Origin: JBBQXK01 sp038251625
GTDB lineage: Bacteria > Pseudomonadota > Alphaproteobacteria > Rhodobacterales > Rhodobacteraceae
Direction: 5' to 3'
Assembly: GCA_038251625.1 (NCBI GenBank)
Contig: JBBSBE010000086.1
Span: 1-17,175 of the forward strand
DNA: 17,175 nucleotides
Below the pieces are notes generated by a model. The model saw only the letters and a list, made by a program, of their open reading frames with translations. It was not told the DNA's origin and searched no databases. Shown here in pieces: positions 1 to 7,226 of the stretch. The stretch's first letter is position 1. Each line of letters starts with the position of its first letter. The translations under genes and the position numbers were made by a program.

Positions 1-2
1 GC

Positions 3-800
3 GCGGCGGCGGTGATGATCTCGCACATGCGCGGCCACACGTCCGACATGGATGCCATCGGAGCGGCCTGCGATGCGGCGGGGATCCCGCTGATCGAGGA
101 TGCCGCGCATTCGCTGGGTACAAGCTGGCATGGCCGCAAGATTGGCACGCTGGGGGCCGTGGGGTGCTTCAGCTTCCAGTCCTACAAGCTGGTCAATGCC
201 GGTGAAGGCGGGATGATGATCACCGACGATCCGCAGGTGGCGGCGCGGGCGGCGATCATGTCGGGTGCCTATGAGAAGAACTGGATGAGCCATCCGGGCC
301 TGCGCGAGATTGCGGGGGAGTGGCAGAACCGCCTGCCGCTTTACAACTTGCGCATGCAGAACCTGTCAGCCGCCGTGATCCGCCCGCAGTTGCCGCTGGT
401 CGAAGGGCGCGCGGCCAAGGGGTTGGCGAACCATGACCGGGTGGCCGCGCGGGTGAACGCCTGCGACCATTTCGATGTGCCCCCCGCCCTGCCGCCGGAG
501 GTGCGCGCGCCCGACAGTTTCCAGTTCATGCTGAAGGGCGACTGGACCGACGACGAGGCCCGCGCCTTTCAGGCCGAAGCCAAGGCCCTGGGTGCGCCGG
601 TGCAGGTGTTCGGCCTGAGCGAAGGCAATGCGCGGGCGTTCTGGAACTGGAAGTTCCTCGGCGATCTGCCAGACCTGCCGAAAACCCGCGCCATGCTGAT
701 GCGCGCCTGCGATCTGCGCCTTCCCGCGCGCCTGACGGCGGACGAATGCGACCGCCTGGCGGATATGGTGGTTGCGGCGGGTGTGACGGTTCGGGGGTGA
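3..800 (+). CDS. DegT/DnrJ/EryC1/StrS-family aminotransferase, 3' part
   Basis: This is the C-terminal part of a PLP-dependent sugar aminotransferase-fold enzyme. The frame is open to the window edge (Ala codons precede the GTG at 12), so the true start lies upstream. Family signs, numbered from the GTG: SHMRGH near 4-9, the IEDAAHS block at 28-34 whose Asp30 pairs with the PLP pyridine nitrogen, and SFQSYK with Lys59 as the Schiff-base lysine, followed by NAGEGG. The remaining 200 residues fit the small C-terminal domain. Family members transfer amino groups to keto-sugars or act in antibiotic and cell-surface sugar synthesis; the substrate cannot be told from this fragment. The stop codon lies inside a 14-bp tandem duplication. 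It converges on the hydrolase at 822-1409. Confidence 0.85.
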   Translation, partial: AAAVMISHMRGHTSDMDAIGAACDAAGIPLIEDAAHSLGTSWHGRKIGTLGAVGCFSFQSYKLVNAGEGGMMITDDPQVAARAAIMSGAYEKNWMSHPGLREIAGEWQNRLPLYNLRMQNLSAAVIRPQLPLVEGRAAKGLANHDRVAARVNACDHFDVPPALPPEVRAPDSFQFMLKGDWTDDEARAFQAEAKALGAPVQVFGLSEGNARAFWNWKFLGDLPDLPKTRAMLMRACDLRLPARLTADECDRLADMVVAAGVTVRG

Positions 801-811
801 CGGTTCGGGGG
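784..811. repeat. 14-bp perfect tandem duplication across a stop codon
   Basis: The unit TGACGGTTCGGGGG occurs twice back to back (784-797 and 798-811). The second copy begins with the TGA that ends the upstream aminotransferase. Without the duplication the gene would probably end at the next in-phase TGA, so the repeat adds or trims only a few C-terminal residues. It looks like a replication-slippage product. Confidence 0.8.
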
Positions 812-821
812 TGAGCGCTTT

Positions 822-1409
822 TCACGCCAGGGATCCCAAATTGGGCGACGAGACTGCCGCCAAAAACGCGCGAGACCTTTCAAGACAGGCCGTTGCCGCG
901 TCGGCGCCGTAGTCGGGCAGCGCGGGGTCAAGGAAGTAGTGGCCGACGCCGCTGTATCTGTGGACGTCGAGGTTTGCCACGCCGGCCTCGACGATCCAAT
1001 CGGCAAAGAACGCCTCATCGTCAAAGGGATCGGGGCGCGCGATATGCGCCGACACCGGCAGCCCTGCCCGGGGCGGTGACATCCAGGGGGCAACGCCCGC
1101 AAACAGAAGGGCGCCGCGCATCAGGGGCCTGCTTTGCCAGTAGTCACCGATCAGGAAGGCGCCGAACGACACGCCCGCCAGCACGGCATCATCGGGTGCC
1201 GCATCAAGGGCGGCGCGGGCCCGGGCACGGATCGCATCGTCCCCGATCTTGTCTTTCATCGCGAAGGCCTGATCGTAGTCATCGGCGGTCTGGCCGTCGA
1301 AAAGATCTGGGAGGATCACGTTGTGACCATCCCGTTCCAACACGGCGGCGATTGAGCGTTCGACGGGGCGCAAGCCGAGGATGGAGTGAAAGAACACGAC
1401 CGTTACCAT
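822..1409 (-). CDS. Dienelactone hydrolase family protein
   Basis: A 195-residue single-domain alpha/beta hydrolase of the DLH family, probably cytoplasmic (no signal peptide). It opens with VVFFHSILGL, a beta strand plus oxyanion loop. The nucleophile elbow is AGVSFGA with Ser81, where classical dienelactone hydrolases use Cys. The acid is probably Asp127 (RPDPFDD) and the base His157 (GVGHYF), giving a complete triad. The frame is open about 135 codons further upstream, but the ATG at 1409 is preferred because AGGG sits 7 nt before it, the protein then starts directly at the first beta strand, and a good promoter lies 27 nt upstream of it. The substrate is unknown; DLH-family proteins hydrolyse lactones and small esters. 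It is transcribed divergently from the transaminase at 1560. Confidence 0.8.
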   Translation of the reverse strand: MVTVVFFHSILGLRPVERSIAAVLERDGHNVILPDLFDGQTADDYDQAFAMKDKIGDDAIRARARAALDAAPDDAVLAGVSFGAFLIGDYWQSRPLMRGALLFAGVAPWMSPPRAGLPVSAHIARPDPFDDEAFFADWIVEAGVANLDVHRYSGVGHYFLDPALPDYGADAATACLERSRAFLAAVSSPNLGSLA

Positions 1410-1442
1410 GATACGCCCTGCACCCGTTCCTTTTATGTTCTG

Positions 1443-1471
1443 ATTGTTCCGGCGCCCGGCCCGCGTGTCAA
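1443..1471 (-). promoter_or_regulatory. Putative sigma-70 promoter of the DLH-family gene
   Basis: On the minus strand TTGACA (1471-1466, perfect -35) is followed by exactly 17 nt and AACAAT (1448-1443, 4 of 6 matches to TATAAT). Transcription would begin near 1436, about 27 nt before the ATG at 1409. Predicted from spacing and consensus only. Confidence 0.5.
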
Positions 1472-1501
1472 TCCGTTTGTGATTGGGCACAGGGCGGCGG
1501 A

Positions 1502-1530
1502 TTGAAAGGCCCAGCGCAGAAGGATACTGT
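1502..1530 (+). promoter_or_regulatory. Putative sigma-70 promoter of the transaminase gene
   Basis: TTGAAA at 1502-1507 (5 of 6) is followed by GATACT at 1523-1528 (15-nt spacer) or TACTGT at 1525-1530 (17-nt spacer). Either would start transcription about 20-25 nt upstream of the ATG at 1560. The -10 is mediocre, so confidence is limited. Confidence 0.35.
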
Positions 1531-1559
1531 CTTGCCAACCAACCCGAAAGGAACCTGCC

Positions 1560-2927
1560 ATGCGTGACGACGCTCCGAACTCCTGGGAATCGCGCGCCGA
1601 TGCCGCTTCCCTTTACGGTTTCACCGATCTGCCCTCGATCCATGAACGCGGCGCGGTCGTGCTGACGCACGGGGAGGGGCCGTATGTCTTTGACGTGCAT
1701 GGGCGGAAATATCTGGACGGCAACTCGGGCCTTTGGAACATGGTGGCCGGGTTCGATCATCCCGGGCTGATCGCGGCGGCCAAGGCGCAGTATGACCGGT
1801 TCCCGGGGTATCACGCGTTCTTCGGGCGGATGAGCGACCAGACGGTGATGCTGTCGGAAAAGCTGATCGAGGTGTCACCTTATGACCGGGGGCGGGTTTT
1901 CTATACCAACTCGGGTTCTGAAGCGAACGACACGATGGTCAAGATGCTGTGGTTCCTTGGCCATGCCGAGGGCAAGCCGCAGCGGCGCAAGATCATCACA
2001 CGGATCAACGGCTATCACGGGGTGACGGCGGTTTCGGCGTCGATGACGGCAAAGCCCTACAACAGCGTCTTTGGCCTGCCGCTGCCGGGGTTCATCCATG
2101 TGGGGTGCCCGCATTACTGGCGGTTTGGCAAGGACGGCGAGACGGAAGAGCAGTTCACCGCGCGGATGGCGGCGGAGCTGGAGGCGACGATCATCAAGGA
2201 GGGGCCCGATACGATTGCGGGGTTCGTGGCCGAGCCGGTGATGGGCGCAGGCGGGGTGATCCCGCCGTCGAAGGGCTATTTCCAGGCGGTGCAGGTGGTG
2301 CTGAAGCGCTATGGCATCCCGCTGATCGCGGACGAGGTAATCTGCGGGTTCGGGCGGACGGGGAATACCTGGGGCTGCCAGACCTATGACTTCATGCCCG
2401 ATGCGATCATCTCGTCAAAGAACATCACGGCCGGGTTCTTCCCGATGGGAGCGGTGATCCTTGGGCCTGACCTTGCAGACCGGGTGCAGGCGGCGAGCGA
2501 GGCGGTGGAGGAGTTTCCGCACGGCTTTACCGCCTCGGGCCACCCTGTCGGCTGCGCGATTGCGTTGAAGGCGATTGACGTGGTGATGAATGAGGGGCTG
2601 GCCGAGAATGTGCGCACGCTGACGCCCGCGTTCGAGGCCGGGATGGCGCGTCTGGCCGAGAACCCCAATATCGGCGAGTGGCGTGGCAAGGGCCTGATGG
2701 GCGCGCTTGAGGCGGTCAAGGACAAGGCGACGAAGACGCCGTTCGACGGATCGCTTTCGGTGAGCGAGCGGATTGCCAACACCTGCACCGATCACGGGCT
2801 GATCTGCCGTCCGCTGGGGCAGGCCATCGTGCTTTGCCCGCCGTTCATCTGCACCGAGGCGCATCTGGACGAGTTGTTCGGGAAGCTGGAAAAGGCGCTG
2901 AAGCAGGTCTTCGCAGAGGTCGCGTGA
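1560..2927 (+). CDS. Class III omega-amino acid:pyruvate transaminase
   Basis: A 455-residue fold-type I PLP aminotransferase, full length for the family. It moves the amino group of an omega-amino acid or amine (beta-alanine, taurine or aromatic amine type) to pyruvate. Visible features: GSEAN phosphate-binding loop at 119-123, IADEVICGFGRTG with Asp258 contacting the PLP ring nitrogen, catalytic Lys287 in ISSKNITAGFFPMGA, Trp59 in the substrate channel, and the flexible Arg417 (ICRPLG) that binds substrate carboxylate. From memory it is very close to the (S)-selective omega-transaminase of Paracoccus denitrificans, whose Lys285 and Arg415 sit two residues earlier. The start has AAAGGAA 6-7 nt upstream. 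Its stop lies one base from the stop of the convergent APC permease. The physiological substrate is not determined by the sequence. Confidence 0.9.
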   Translation: MRDDAPNSWESRADAASLYGFTDLPSIHERGAVVLTHGEGPYVFDVHGRKYLDGNSGLWNMVAGFDHPGLIAAAKAQYDRFPGYHAFFGRMSDQTVMLSEKLIEVSPYDRGRVFYTNSGSEANDTMVKMLWFLGHAEGKPQRRKIITRINGYHGVTAVSASMTAKPYNSVFGLPLPGFIHVGCPHYWRFGKDGETEEQFTARMAAELEATIIKEGPDTIAGFVAEPVMGAGGVIPPSKGYFQAVQVVLKRYGIPLIADEVICGFGRTGNTWGCQTYDFMPDAIISSKNITAGFFPMGAVILGPDLADRVQAASEAVEEFPHGFTASGHPVGCAIALKAIDVVMNEGLAENVRTLTPAFEAGMARLAENPNIGEWRGKGLMGALEAVKDKATKTPFDGSLSVSERIANTCTDHGLICRPLGQAIVLCPPFICTEAHLDELFGKLEKALKQVFAEVA

Positions 2928-2928
2928 T

Positions 2929-4125
2929 CTAGCCACCCTCGACCGCGCGGCCGAAAACCGCGATGGCGAGGCCGAGAAGCGCAAGCGTGCCATAGGCCGC
3001 CGCCCCCGCGTGGCGGCCTTGCCGCATCCTTGCGAGGGCTGCGAGCAGACTTTGCAACGCGTAATAGGCCGCAAAGGCGCGTGAGGCGAAGGCGATGATC
3101 TGGAACACGTCAAAGGCCCATGTCAGCGCGAGGCCCGACGCGGTCAGCATGGCATAGGCAAGCCGTGGCGGGATGCGGCCCTTCGTCAGTTCATGCGCAA
3201 GGCCCCCTGCCCCGCTGGTATCGGCCACCGCAGCGCTGAACTGCGCGCCGAGCGCCGCGAGCACCAGCATCGACGGCAGGATGACGGCGACGGTGGCCAT
3301 CATGTCCACGATGGCGGTTTCGGTCAGTGCCACCTCGCCGGGCGCGAAAATGGCCACCAGAAGGACGGTGTAGATCAGGTAGATGACCGCCGCGATGCCC
3401 TGGGCGCGCCGCATGGCGGCGATACGGGTGGCGGGATCGTAGGTTTCGCCGAGATAGCGCGCCGTCTCGAACCCCTGCACGGTGACGATAAGGCCGAAGA
3501 TCAGCGTGACCGCCTGCCATCCCGTGACGGATGCCGGGTGGAAGGCGGGCAGCGTGCCCCCTTCGGCGAAGTGGAAGGCAAGGCCCGCGACAAGGCCCGC
3601 GATGATGGCAAGCTTCAGGCTGACGGCCAAAGCCTCCATCCGTTCCAGCGCGGCATAGCCCTTGGTCCAGCCGACGATCAGGATCAGGGCATAAAGCGCG
3701 CTGGTGACGATCCGCGCGGCGAAGGCCGAAGCGATGGGCGTGAGGCTGAGCGCGAACGCACCAAAGAGGTTGAGGTAGTAGGCGACGGAAATGACATAGG
3801 CAAAGGCCAGCGTGGCTGAGGCCAGGGCTTCGATGGCCGCATCGGCCGCGGGGCGGTCCGCGCTGCTGTCAAGCGCCCCGATGTTGACCCGGATCGCGGC
3901 GCCAAAGGCCCAGGCGACGGCGCAAAGGGCCACCATGGCCAGCGGGGCAAGCGTGCCGAATGACGCATTCAGGATCGGCCCCAGCACCAGAAAGCCGGAC
4001 CCGATGATCGAGGCAAGGGGGGTGACGGTCGCGCGCCAGCCCGTAGCGCCGGATATGCGTGGCAGGGCAAGGATCGCGGCGACCAGCGCCGTGGCGGCAA
4101 GGACCGCGATGGTAATCGCGGCCAT
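2929..4125 (-). CDS. APC-superfamily amino acid permease-like membrane protein
   Basis: A 398-residue polytopic inner-membrane protein with about 11 hydrophobic segments. IIGSGFL at about 40-46 resembles the glycine-rich unwound TM1 of amino acid/polyamine/organocation transporters, and GFETARYLGETYDP (about 219-232) matches the conserved GFE...E..NP region after TM6, so an APC-type permease is the best reading. The substrate is unknown; the neighbouring omega-transaminase makes an amine or amino acid conceivable. The SD GGAGG lies 4 nt before the ATG, and that SD begins just after the phaR stop (12-nt gap), so it is probably co-transcribed with phaR. It is slightly shorter than typical 12-TM permeases. 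Confidence 0.65.
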   Translation of the reverse strand: MAAITIAVLAATALVAAILALPRISGATGWRATVTPLASIIGSGFLVLGPILNASFGTLAPLAMVALCAVAWAFGAAIRVNIGALDSSADRPAADAAIEALASATLAFAYVISVAYYLNLFGAFALSLTPIASAFAARIVTSALYALILIVGWTKGYAALERMEALAVSLKLAIIAGLVAGLAFHFAEGGTLPAFHPASVTGWQAVTLIFGLIVTVQGFETARYLGETYDPATRIAAMRRAQGIAAVIYLIYTVLLVAIFAPGEVALTETAIVDMMATVAVILPSMLVLAALGAQFSAAVADTSGAGGLAHELTKGRIPPRLAYAMLTASGLALTWAFDVFQIIAFASRAFAAYYALQSLLAALARMRQGRHAGAAAYGTLALLGLAIAVFGRAVEGG

Positions 4126-4137
4126 GGGGCCTCCGGT

Positions 4138-4683
4138 TCAGAGCTTTGAGAGTTTGGCCTGCAGTTCGGCAAGCTGCCGCTTGATCTGTGCCAGATCGTC
4201 GCCGTCCTCGCCCTCTTTCGCGGGACCCGAGCCTGACCAGCCGGGCATGCCGCCCATCATGGTTTTCATAAAGGCTTCCTGCTGTTTTCGCATCGCATCA
4301 AACCCCGGCATCGCGGCCATCGGATTGGGGATGGAACCGAGGTTTTCCATGATCTTCGACTGCCCGTTGCGCAGCATCTCGAACGACGCGGCCAGAAACT
4401 GCGGGACGACGCTGTTCATCTCCGTGGTGTAGCTGCGCACAAGATCGGTCAGCACCGCGATGGGCAAAACGCTTTGCCCGCGCGATTCATGTTCAGCTAC
4501 GATCTGCAGAAGGTATTGCCGCGTCAGATCATCGCCCGACTTCAGATCCACGATCTGAACCTCGCGGCCCGCGCGGATCACGGCCGCGATATCCTCGAGC
4601 GTCACATAGTCGGACGTTTCGGTATTGTAGAGGCGGCGGCTGGCGTAACGCTTGATCAAGAGCGGCTTGTCTGTTTCGGCCAT
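4138..4683 (-). CDS. phaR: PHA synthesis repressor PhaR
   Basis: A 181-residue cytoplasmic regulator. The N-terminal PHB_acc_N DNA-binding domain (about 8-67) begins with IKRYASRRLYNTETSDYVTL, the family signature. A PHB accumulation regulatory domain follows (about 70-110), then a Met/Gly-rich linker and a C-terminal leucine heptad stretch (LAQIKRQLAELQAKL) likely to form a coiled coil. In Paracoccus and Rhodobacter, PhaR represses phaP and other pha genes and is released when it binds nascent PHA granules. The ATG at 4683 is chosen over the upstream in-frame start because the family begins just before IKRY and a G-rich SD-like stretch (GGGGGGACGGGG) precedes it. phaP ends in a terminator upstream, so phaR should have its own promoter; a PhaR-like operator lies in its leader. 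Confidence 0.92.
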   Translation of the reverse strand: MAETDKPLLIKRYASRRLYNTETSDYVTLEDIAAVIRAGREVQIVDLKSGDDLTRQYLLQIVAEHESRGQSVLPIAVLTDLVRSYTTEMNSVVPQFLAASFEMLRNGQSKIMENLGSIPNPMAAMPGFDAMRKQQEAFMKTMMGGMPGWSGSGPAKEGEDGDDLAQIKRQLAELQAKLSKL

Positions 4684-4709
4684 GTCCCCGTCCCCCCATT
4701 CTTGTTGCA

Positions 4710-4720
4710 CTGCGGCGAAG
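4710..4720. promoter_or_regulatory. Degenerate PhaR operator in the phaR leader
   Basis: CTGCGGCGAAG fits CTGC-N3-G(A/C)AG, the pattern I recall for Rhodobacter PhaR sites, with one arm changed from GCAG to GAAG. It lies 27-37 nt upstream of the phaR ATG, where bound PhaR could repress its own gene. An 11-base pattern with one degenerate position can occur by chance in GC-rich DNA; its placement is the main support. Confidence 0.45.
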
Positions 4721-4738
4721 TCTAGGGCAGGGGTCCGC

Positions 4739-4771
4739 AAAAAGAAAGGGCGGGCATCGCGGCCCGCCCTT
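4739..4771 (-). terminator. Intrinsic terminator of phaP
   Basis: A perfect 10-bp stem (AAGGGCGGGC at 4746-4755, GCCCGCCCTT at 4762-4771) with a 6-nt loop lies 24 nt beyond the phaP stop. On the minus strand it is followed by the T-rich tail TTTCTTTTT. This is a textbook rho-independent terminator and separates phaP from phaR. Confidence 0.9.
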
Positions 4772-4795
4772 CGAAACTGATGTGCGCGTCTGGCC

Positions 4796-5248
4796 TTACT
4801 TGGCGGCGGCAGAAGCGGCTTTCTTGGCAGCGGTGGTCACTTCGGACGTGGCTTTCTTGACGGCGGCGGTCGCGTCTTCCGACATGTCCTTGCCAGCGGC
4901 GAGCATCAGCTCGACCGTTTCCATCTGCACTTTCTTCGCCACTTCAGCGAAGGCGGCCATGTTCTCGGCAGCCATCTCGGCGGCAGCAGAGGCAAAATCG
5001 CTCATCGACTTGGAGTAGTCGGCGGGTTCGGTCTTGGCCTTCGAGACGTCGGAAAACTTGGCCAGCGTGTCCTTGGTCCACTTGGCGGTGATCTCGGTCG
5101 ACTTTTCAGCCGCTTCGATCGCCACTTTGGTCATCTTCTCGCCCATCGCTGCGTTGGTCTTGAACGCGTTCTGCATGGCGGACGTGTCCATCGGGAAGTT
5201 GGCCATCATGTCTTGCATGACTTTGGTGAAATCGGGTGTCTTGTTCAT
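4796..5248 (-). CDS. phaP: Phasin (PHA granule-associated protein)
   Basis: A 150-residue phasin, the abundant amphipathic protein that coats PHA granules and limits their size. Its composition is typical: Ala/Lys/Met-rich, no cysteine, predicted almost all helical (MGEKMTKVAIEAAEKS, SDFASAAAEMAAENM), with a C-terminal low-complexity Lys-Ala tail (AAKKAASAAAK). The frame is open further upstream, but the ATG at 5248 has GGAG 6 nt before it and gives the normal family N-terminus (MNKTPDFTK); starting higher would place the operator and -10 box inside the coding region. It has its own strong promoter containing PhaR operators and its own terminator, which fits high, PHA-dependent expression. 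It sits between phaC and phaR. Confidence 0.93.
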   Translation of the reverse strand: MNKTPDFTKVMQDMMANFPMDTSAMQNAFKTNAAMGEKMTKVAIEAAEKSTEITAKWTKDTLAKFSDVSKAKTEPADYSKSMSDFASAAAEMAAENMAAFAEVAKKVQMETVELMLAAGKDMSEDATAAVKKATSEVTTAAKKAASAAAK

Positions 5249-5296
5249 TGTCATCTCCATTGTGACGGGGCGCGGCTGTGCTTTCGGTATGGGATG

Positions 5297-5325
5297 AATA
5301 TAGATGCTGCAGTGCAGCATTACAA
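5297..5325 (-). promoter_or_regulatory. phaP sigma-70 promoter with operator-filled spacer
   Basis: On the minus strand TTGTAA (5325-5320) is followed by a 17-nt spacer and TATATT (5302-5297, 5 of 6 matches). The spacer TGCTGCACTGCAGCATC contains a PhaR dyad. Transcription would start near 5290, leaving a leader of about 42 nt. Confidence 0.75.
5307..5317. promoter_or_regulatory. PhaR operator 1 of phaP
   Basis: CTGCAGTGCAG is an exact CTGC-N3-GCAG dyad, extendable to the near-palindrome TGCTGCAGTGCAGCA (5305-5319). It lies wholly between the -35 and -10 of phaP, so bound PhaR would exclude RNA polymerase. Confidence 0.8.
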
Positions 5326-5332
5326 GGTTTTT

Positions 5333-5343
5333 CTGCGCTGCAG
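5333..5343. promoter_or_regulatory. PhaR operator 2 of phaP
   Basis: CTGCGCTGCAG is a second exact CTGC-N3-GCAG dyad, centred 26 bp from operator 1 and just upstream of the phaP -35 box. The spacing is about 2.5 helical turns. Confidence 0.75.
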
Positions 5344-5377
5344 CAATTTTCGCCTAAGCCCCTGAATCACAGCAGGA

Positions 5378-7171
5378 TCAATCGGCGGGGCCTGCCGTGA
5401 CGTAAGTTCCGGGCGCCGGGGCCAGCACCTCTGCGCCCGACTCACCCGGGTGCCGCGCGGGCACCATCTTGCCCGACCGTGCGGCCAGCCAGTCACGCCA
5501 GCGCGGCCACCAGGACGCCTTGTGGAAGCTGGCCCCTTCCTTCCATGCGTCCGGCGATGCCAGCGGCGCGTCACTTGTGTAGTGGCCGTACTTGTCTTTC
5601 GCGGGCGGGTTGACGATGCCCGCGATGTGGCCTGACTGGGACAAGACAAACGTCTTGTCTTTCGAGCCCATGGCCCGCACCCCGTTGAACGAGGATTTCC
5701 ACGCGGCGATGTGATCGGTTTCGCAGGCAACGGCAAAGACCGGCAGCGTGATATCCGCCAGCCGGACGGGATCGCCGAAAACGGGGAAGGACCCTTGGGC
5801 AAACTCGTCGCGCTGGCAAAGGCCGCGCAGGTATTCCATGCTCATCTTGGCGGGCAGGTTGGTGCCGTCGCCATTCCAGTAAAGCAGGTCAAAGGCGGGT
5901 GGCGCCTCGCCCAGCATGTAACTTTTGATGGCGGGCTGATAGATCAGGTCGTTCGAGCGCAGGAAGCTGAAGGTGCGTCCCATGAAGAGCCGGTCGAGCA
6001 CCCCGTCCGCCTCGACCTGACGTTCGATGCCATCCACAAAATCGTCGTCCAGAAAGACACCTACTTCGCCACGATCCGAAAAATCGGTGAGGGTGGTCAG
6101 GAAGGTGGCGGAATTCACCGACGTGTCGTCCGCCTTTTTCAGATGTGCCAGCGTCAGTGCCAGCGTGGTGCCCGCGATGCAGTAGCCGACGGCATTCACC
6201 TTTTTCTCGCCGGTGATGCGGCGCACCTCGGCCAGCGCGCGGATGTACCCGTCGCGGATGTAATCATCCATCCCGGTGTCGCGGAAGCTGGCATCGGGGT
6301 TGACCCAGGATACGACGAAGAGCGTAAAGCCCTGATCGACGACCCATTTTATCAGCGAATTCTGCGGCTTGAGGTCAAGGATGTAGAATTTGTTGATCCA
6401 GGGCGGAAAGATGATCAGGGGCGTGGCGTGCACCTTTTCGGTGCTGGGCGCGTACTGGATCAGCTCCAGCATCCGGTTGCGGTAGACAACGGAACCGGGG
6501 GTGGTGGCGATATTCTGGCCTACGTGAAACGCCTCGCGGTCCGCAAGGGTGACCAATAGATCGCCCTTGTTCGCCTCGATATCGCGGACAAGGTTTTCCA
6601 ACCCCTGCACGAGGCTTTCGCCGTCGGTTTCGACCGCGCGTTCAAGCGCATCGGGGTTTGTGCCAAGGAAGTTGGTGGGCGAGAAGAGATCGACAATCTG
6701 GCGGGTGAAATAGTCCACCCGTTTCTTGTCGGCCGGGTCGAGGGTATCGAGATCGGCCACGGCACCAGTGATCGCTTCGGCATTCAGCAGGTACTGCTGC
6801 TTGAGGTAGTTGAAGAACGGATGGGTTTCCCAAAGCGGGTTGCTGAAGCGCCGGTCGCGGGGCGTGGGGTCGGGCGGGGCCTTCAGTTCGCCCTTGGCAA
6901 GGGCCTGCTGCGCCTCGACATAATGCTTGAGGGTCTTGCCCCAGTAGCCGATCTGGTGCTCCAGGATCCTGGCCGGGTTCTGCATCACTTCGGCCAGATA
7001 GGCGGCTGCGGCCTTGAGATACACATCCTGACTGGGCCCCGACAGCGCGGGATCGGCAACGCGGCGGTTCGTCAGCGCCGAGGTCATGCGTTGCGACAGC
7101 TCTTCAACCTTGGCGAGGTTCGCGTTCAGCCGTGCGACCTTGTCAAGCGCGACCTTCTCTTCTGTTGTCAT
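5378..7171 (-). CDS. phaC: Class I polyhydroxyalkanoate synthase
   Basis: A 597-residue PHA synthase that polymerises (R)-3-hydroxyacyl-CoA, mostly short-chain 3-hydroxybutyryl-CoA, at the granule surface. The N-terminal PhaC_N region (about 60-230) includes NPLWETHPFFNYLKQQYLL. The C-terminal alpha/beta-hydrolase catalytic domain carries the lipase-like box GYCIAG with Cys331, general-acid Asp486 (CETDHIA) and His515 (SGHIAGIVNPP). All three catalytic residues and the conserved Trp-rich WWPRWRDWL near 554-562 are present. Length is typical for class I, which works without a PhaE or PhaR subunit. It diverges from phaZ across a short region with PhaR-like dyads, and phaP follows 129 nt downstream behind its own promoter. 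Confidence 0.97.
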   Translation of the reverse strand: MTTEEKVALDKVARLNANLAKVEELSQRMTSALTNRRVADPALSGPSQDVYLKAAAAYLAEVMQNPARILEHQIGYWGKTLKHYVEAQQALAKGELKAPPDPTPRDRRFSNPLWETHPFFNYLKQQYLLNAEAITGAVADLDTLDPADKKRVDYFTRQIVDLFSPTNFLGTNPDALERAVETDGESLVQGLENLVRDIEANKGDLLVTLADREAFHVGQNIATTPGSVVYRNRMLELIQYAPSTEKVHATPLIIFPPWINKFYILDLKPQNSLIKWVVDQGFTLFVVSWVNPDASFRDTGMDDYIRDGYIRALAEVRRITGEKKVNAVGYCIAGTTLALTLAHLKKADDTSVNSATFLTTLTDFSDRGEVGVFLDDDFVDGIERQVEADGVLDRLFMGRTFSFLRSNDLIYQPAIKSYMLGEAPPAFDLLYWNGDGTNLPAKMSMEYLRGLCQRDEFAQGSFPVFGDPVRLADITLPVFAVACETDHIAAWKSSFNGVRAMGSKDKTFVLSQSGHIAGIVNPPAKDKYGHYTSDAPLASPDAWKEGASFHKASWWPRWRDWLAARSGKMVPARHPGESGAEVLAPAPGTYVTAGPAD

Positions 7172-7194
7172 GCGAACGTTTCCCCCCTATCGTG

Positions 7195-7226
7195 CTGCTG
7201 CGCAGCATTCTCGCCGTCTGCCGCAG
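7195..7226. promoter_or_regulatory. PhaR-like operators between phaC and phaZ
   Basis: CTGCTGCGCAG at 7195-7205 is an exact CTGC-N3-GCAG dyad, extendable to TGCTGCTGCGCAGCA (7193-7207). A second CTGC/GCAG pair at 7218-7226 is separated by only one base, so it is a compressed or degenerate copy. They lie 24-55 nt upstream of the phaC ATG and 77-108 nt upstream of the phaZ ATG, a place from which one repressor could control both genes. I could not assign -10/-35 boxes here with confidence. Confidence 0.65.

Noticed and set aside
5249..5320. Longer phasin starting at 5320
   Set aside because: It would put the phaP -10 box and operator within coding DNA; GGAG is correctly spaced only for the ATG at 5248.
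5711..6559. 282-codon plus-strand frame inside phaC
   Set aside because: Antisense shadow of phaC, whose family identity is unambiguous; no recognisable motifs and no SD.
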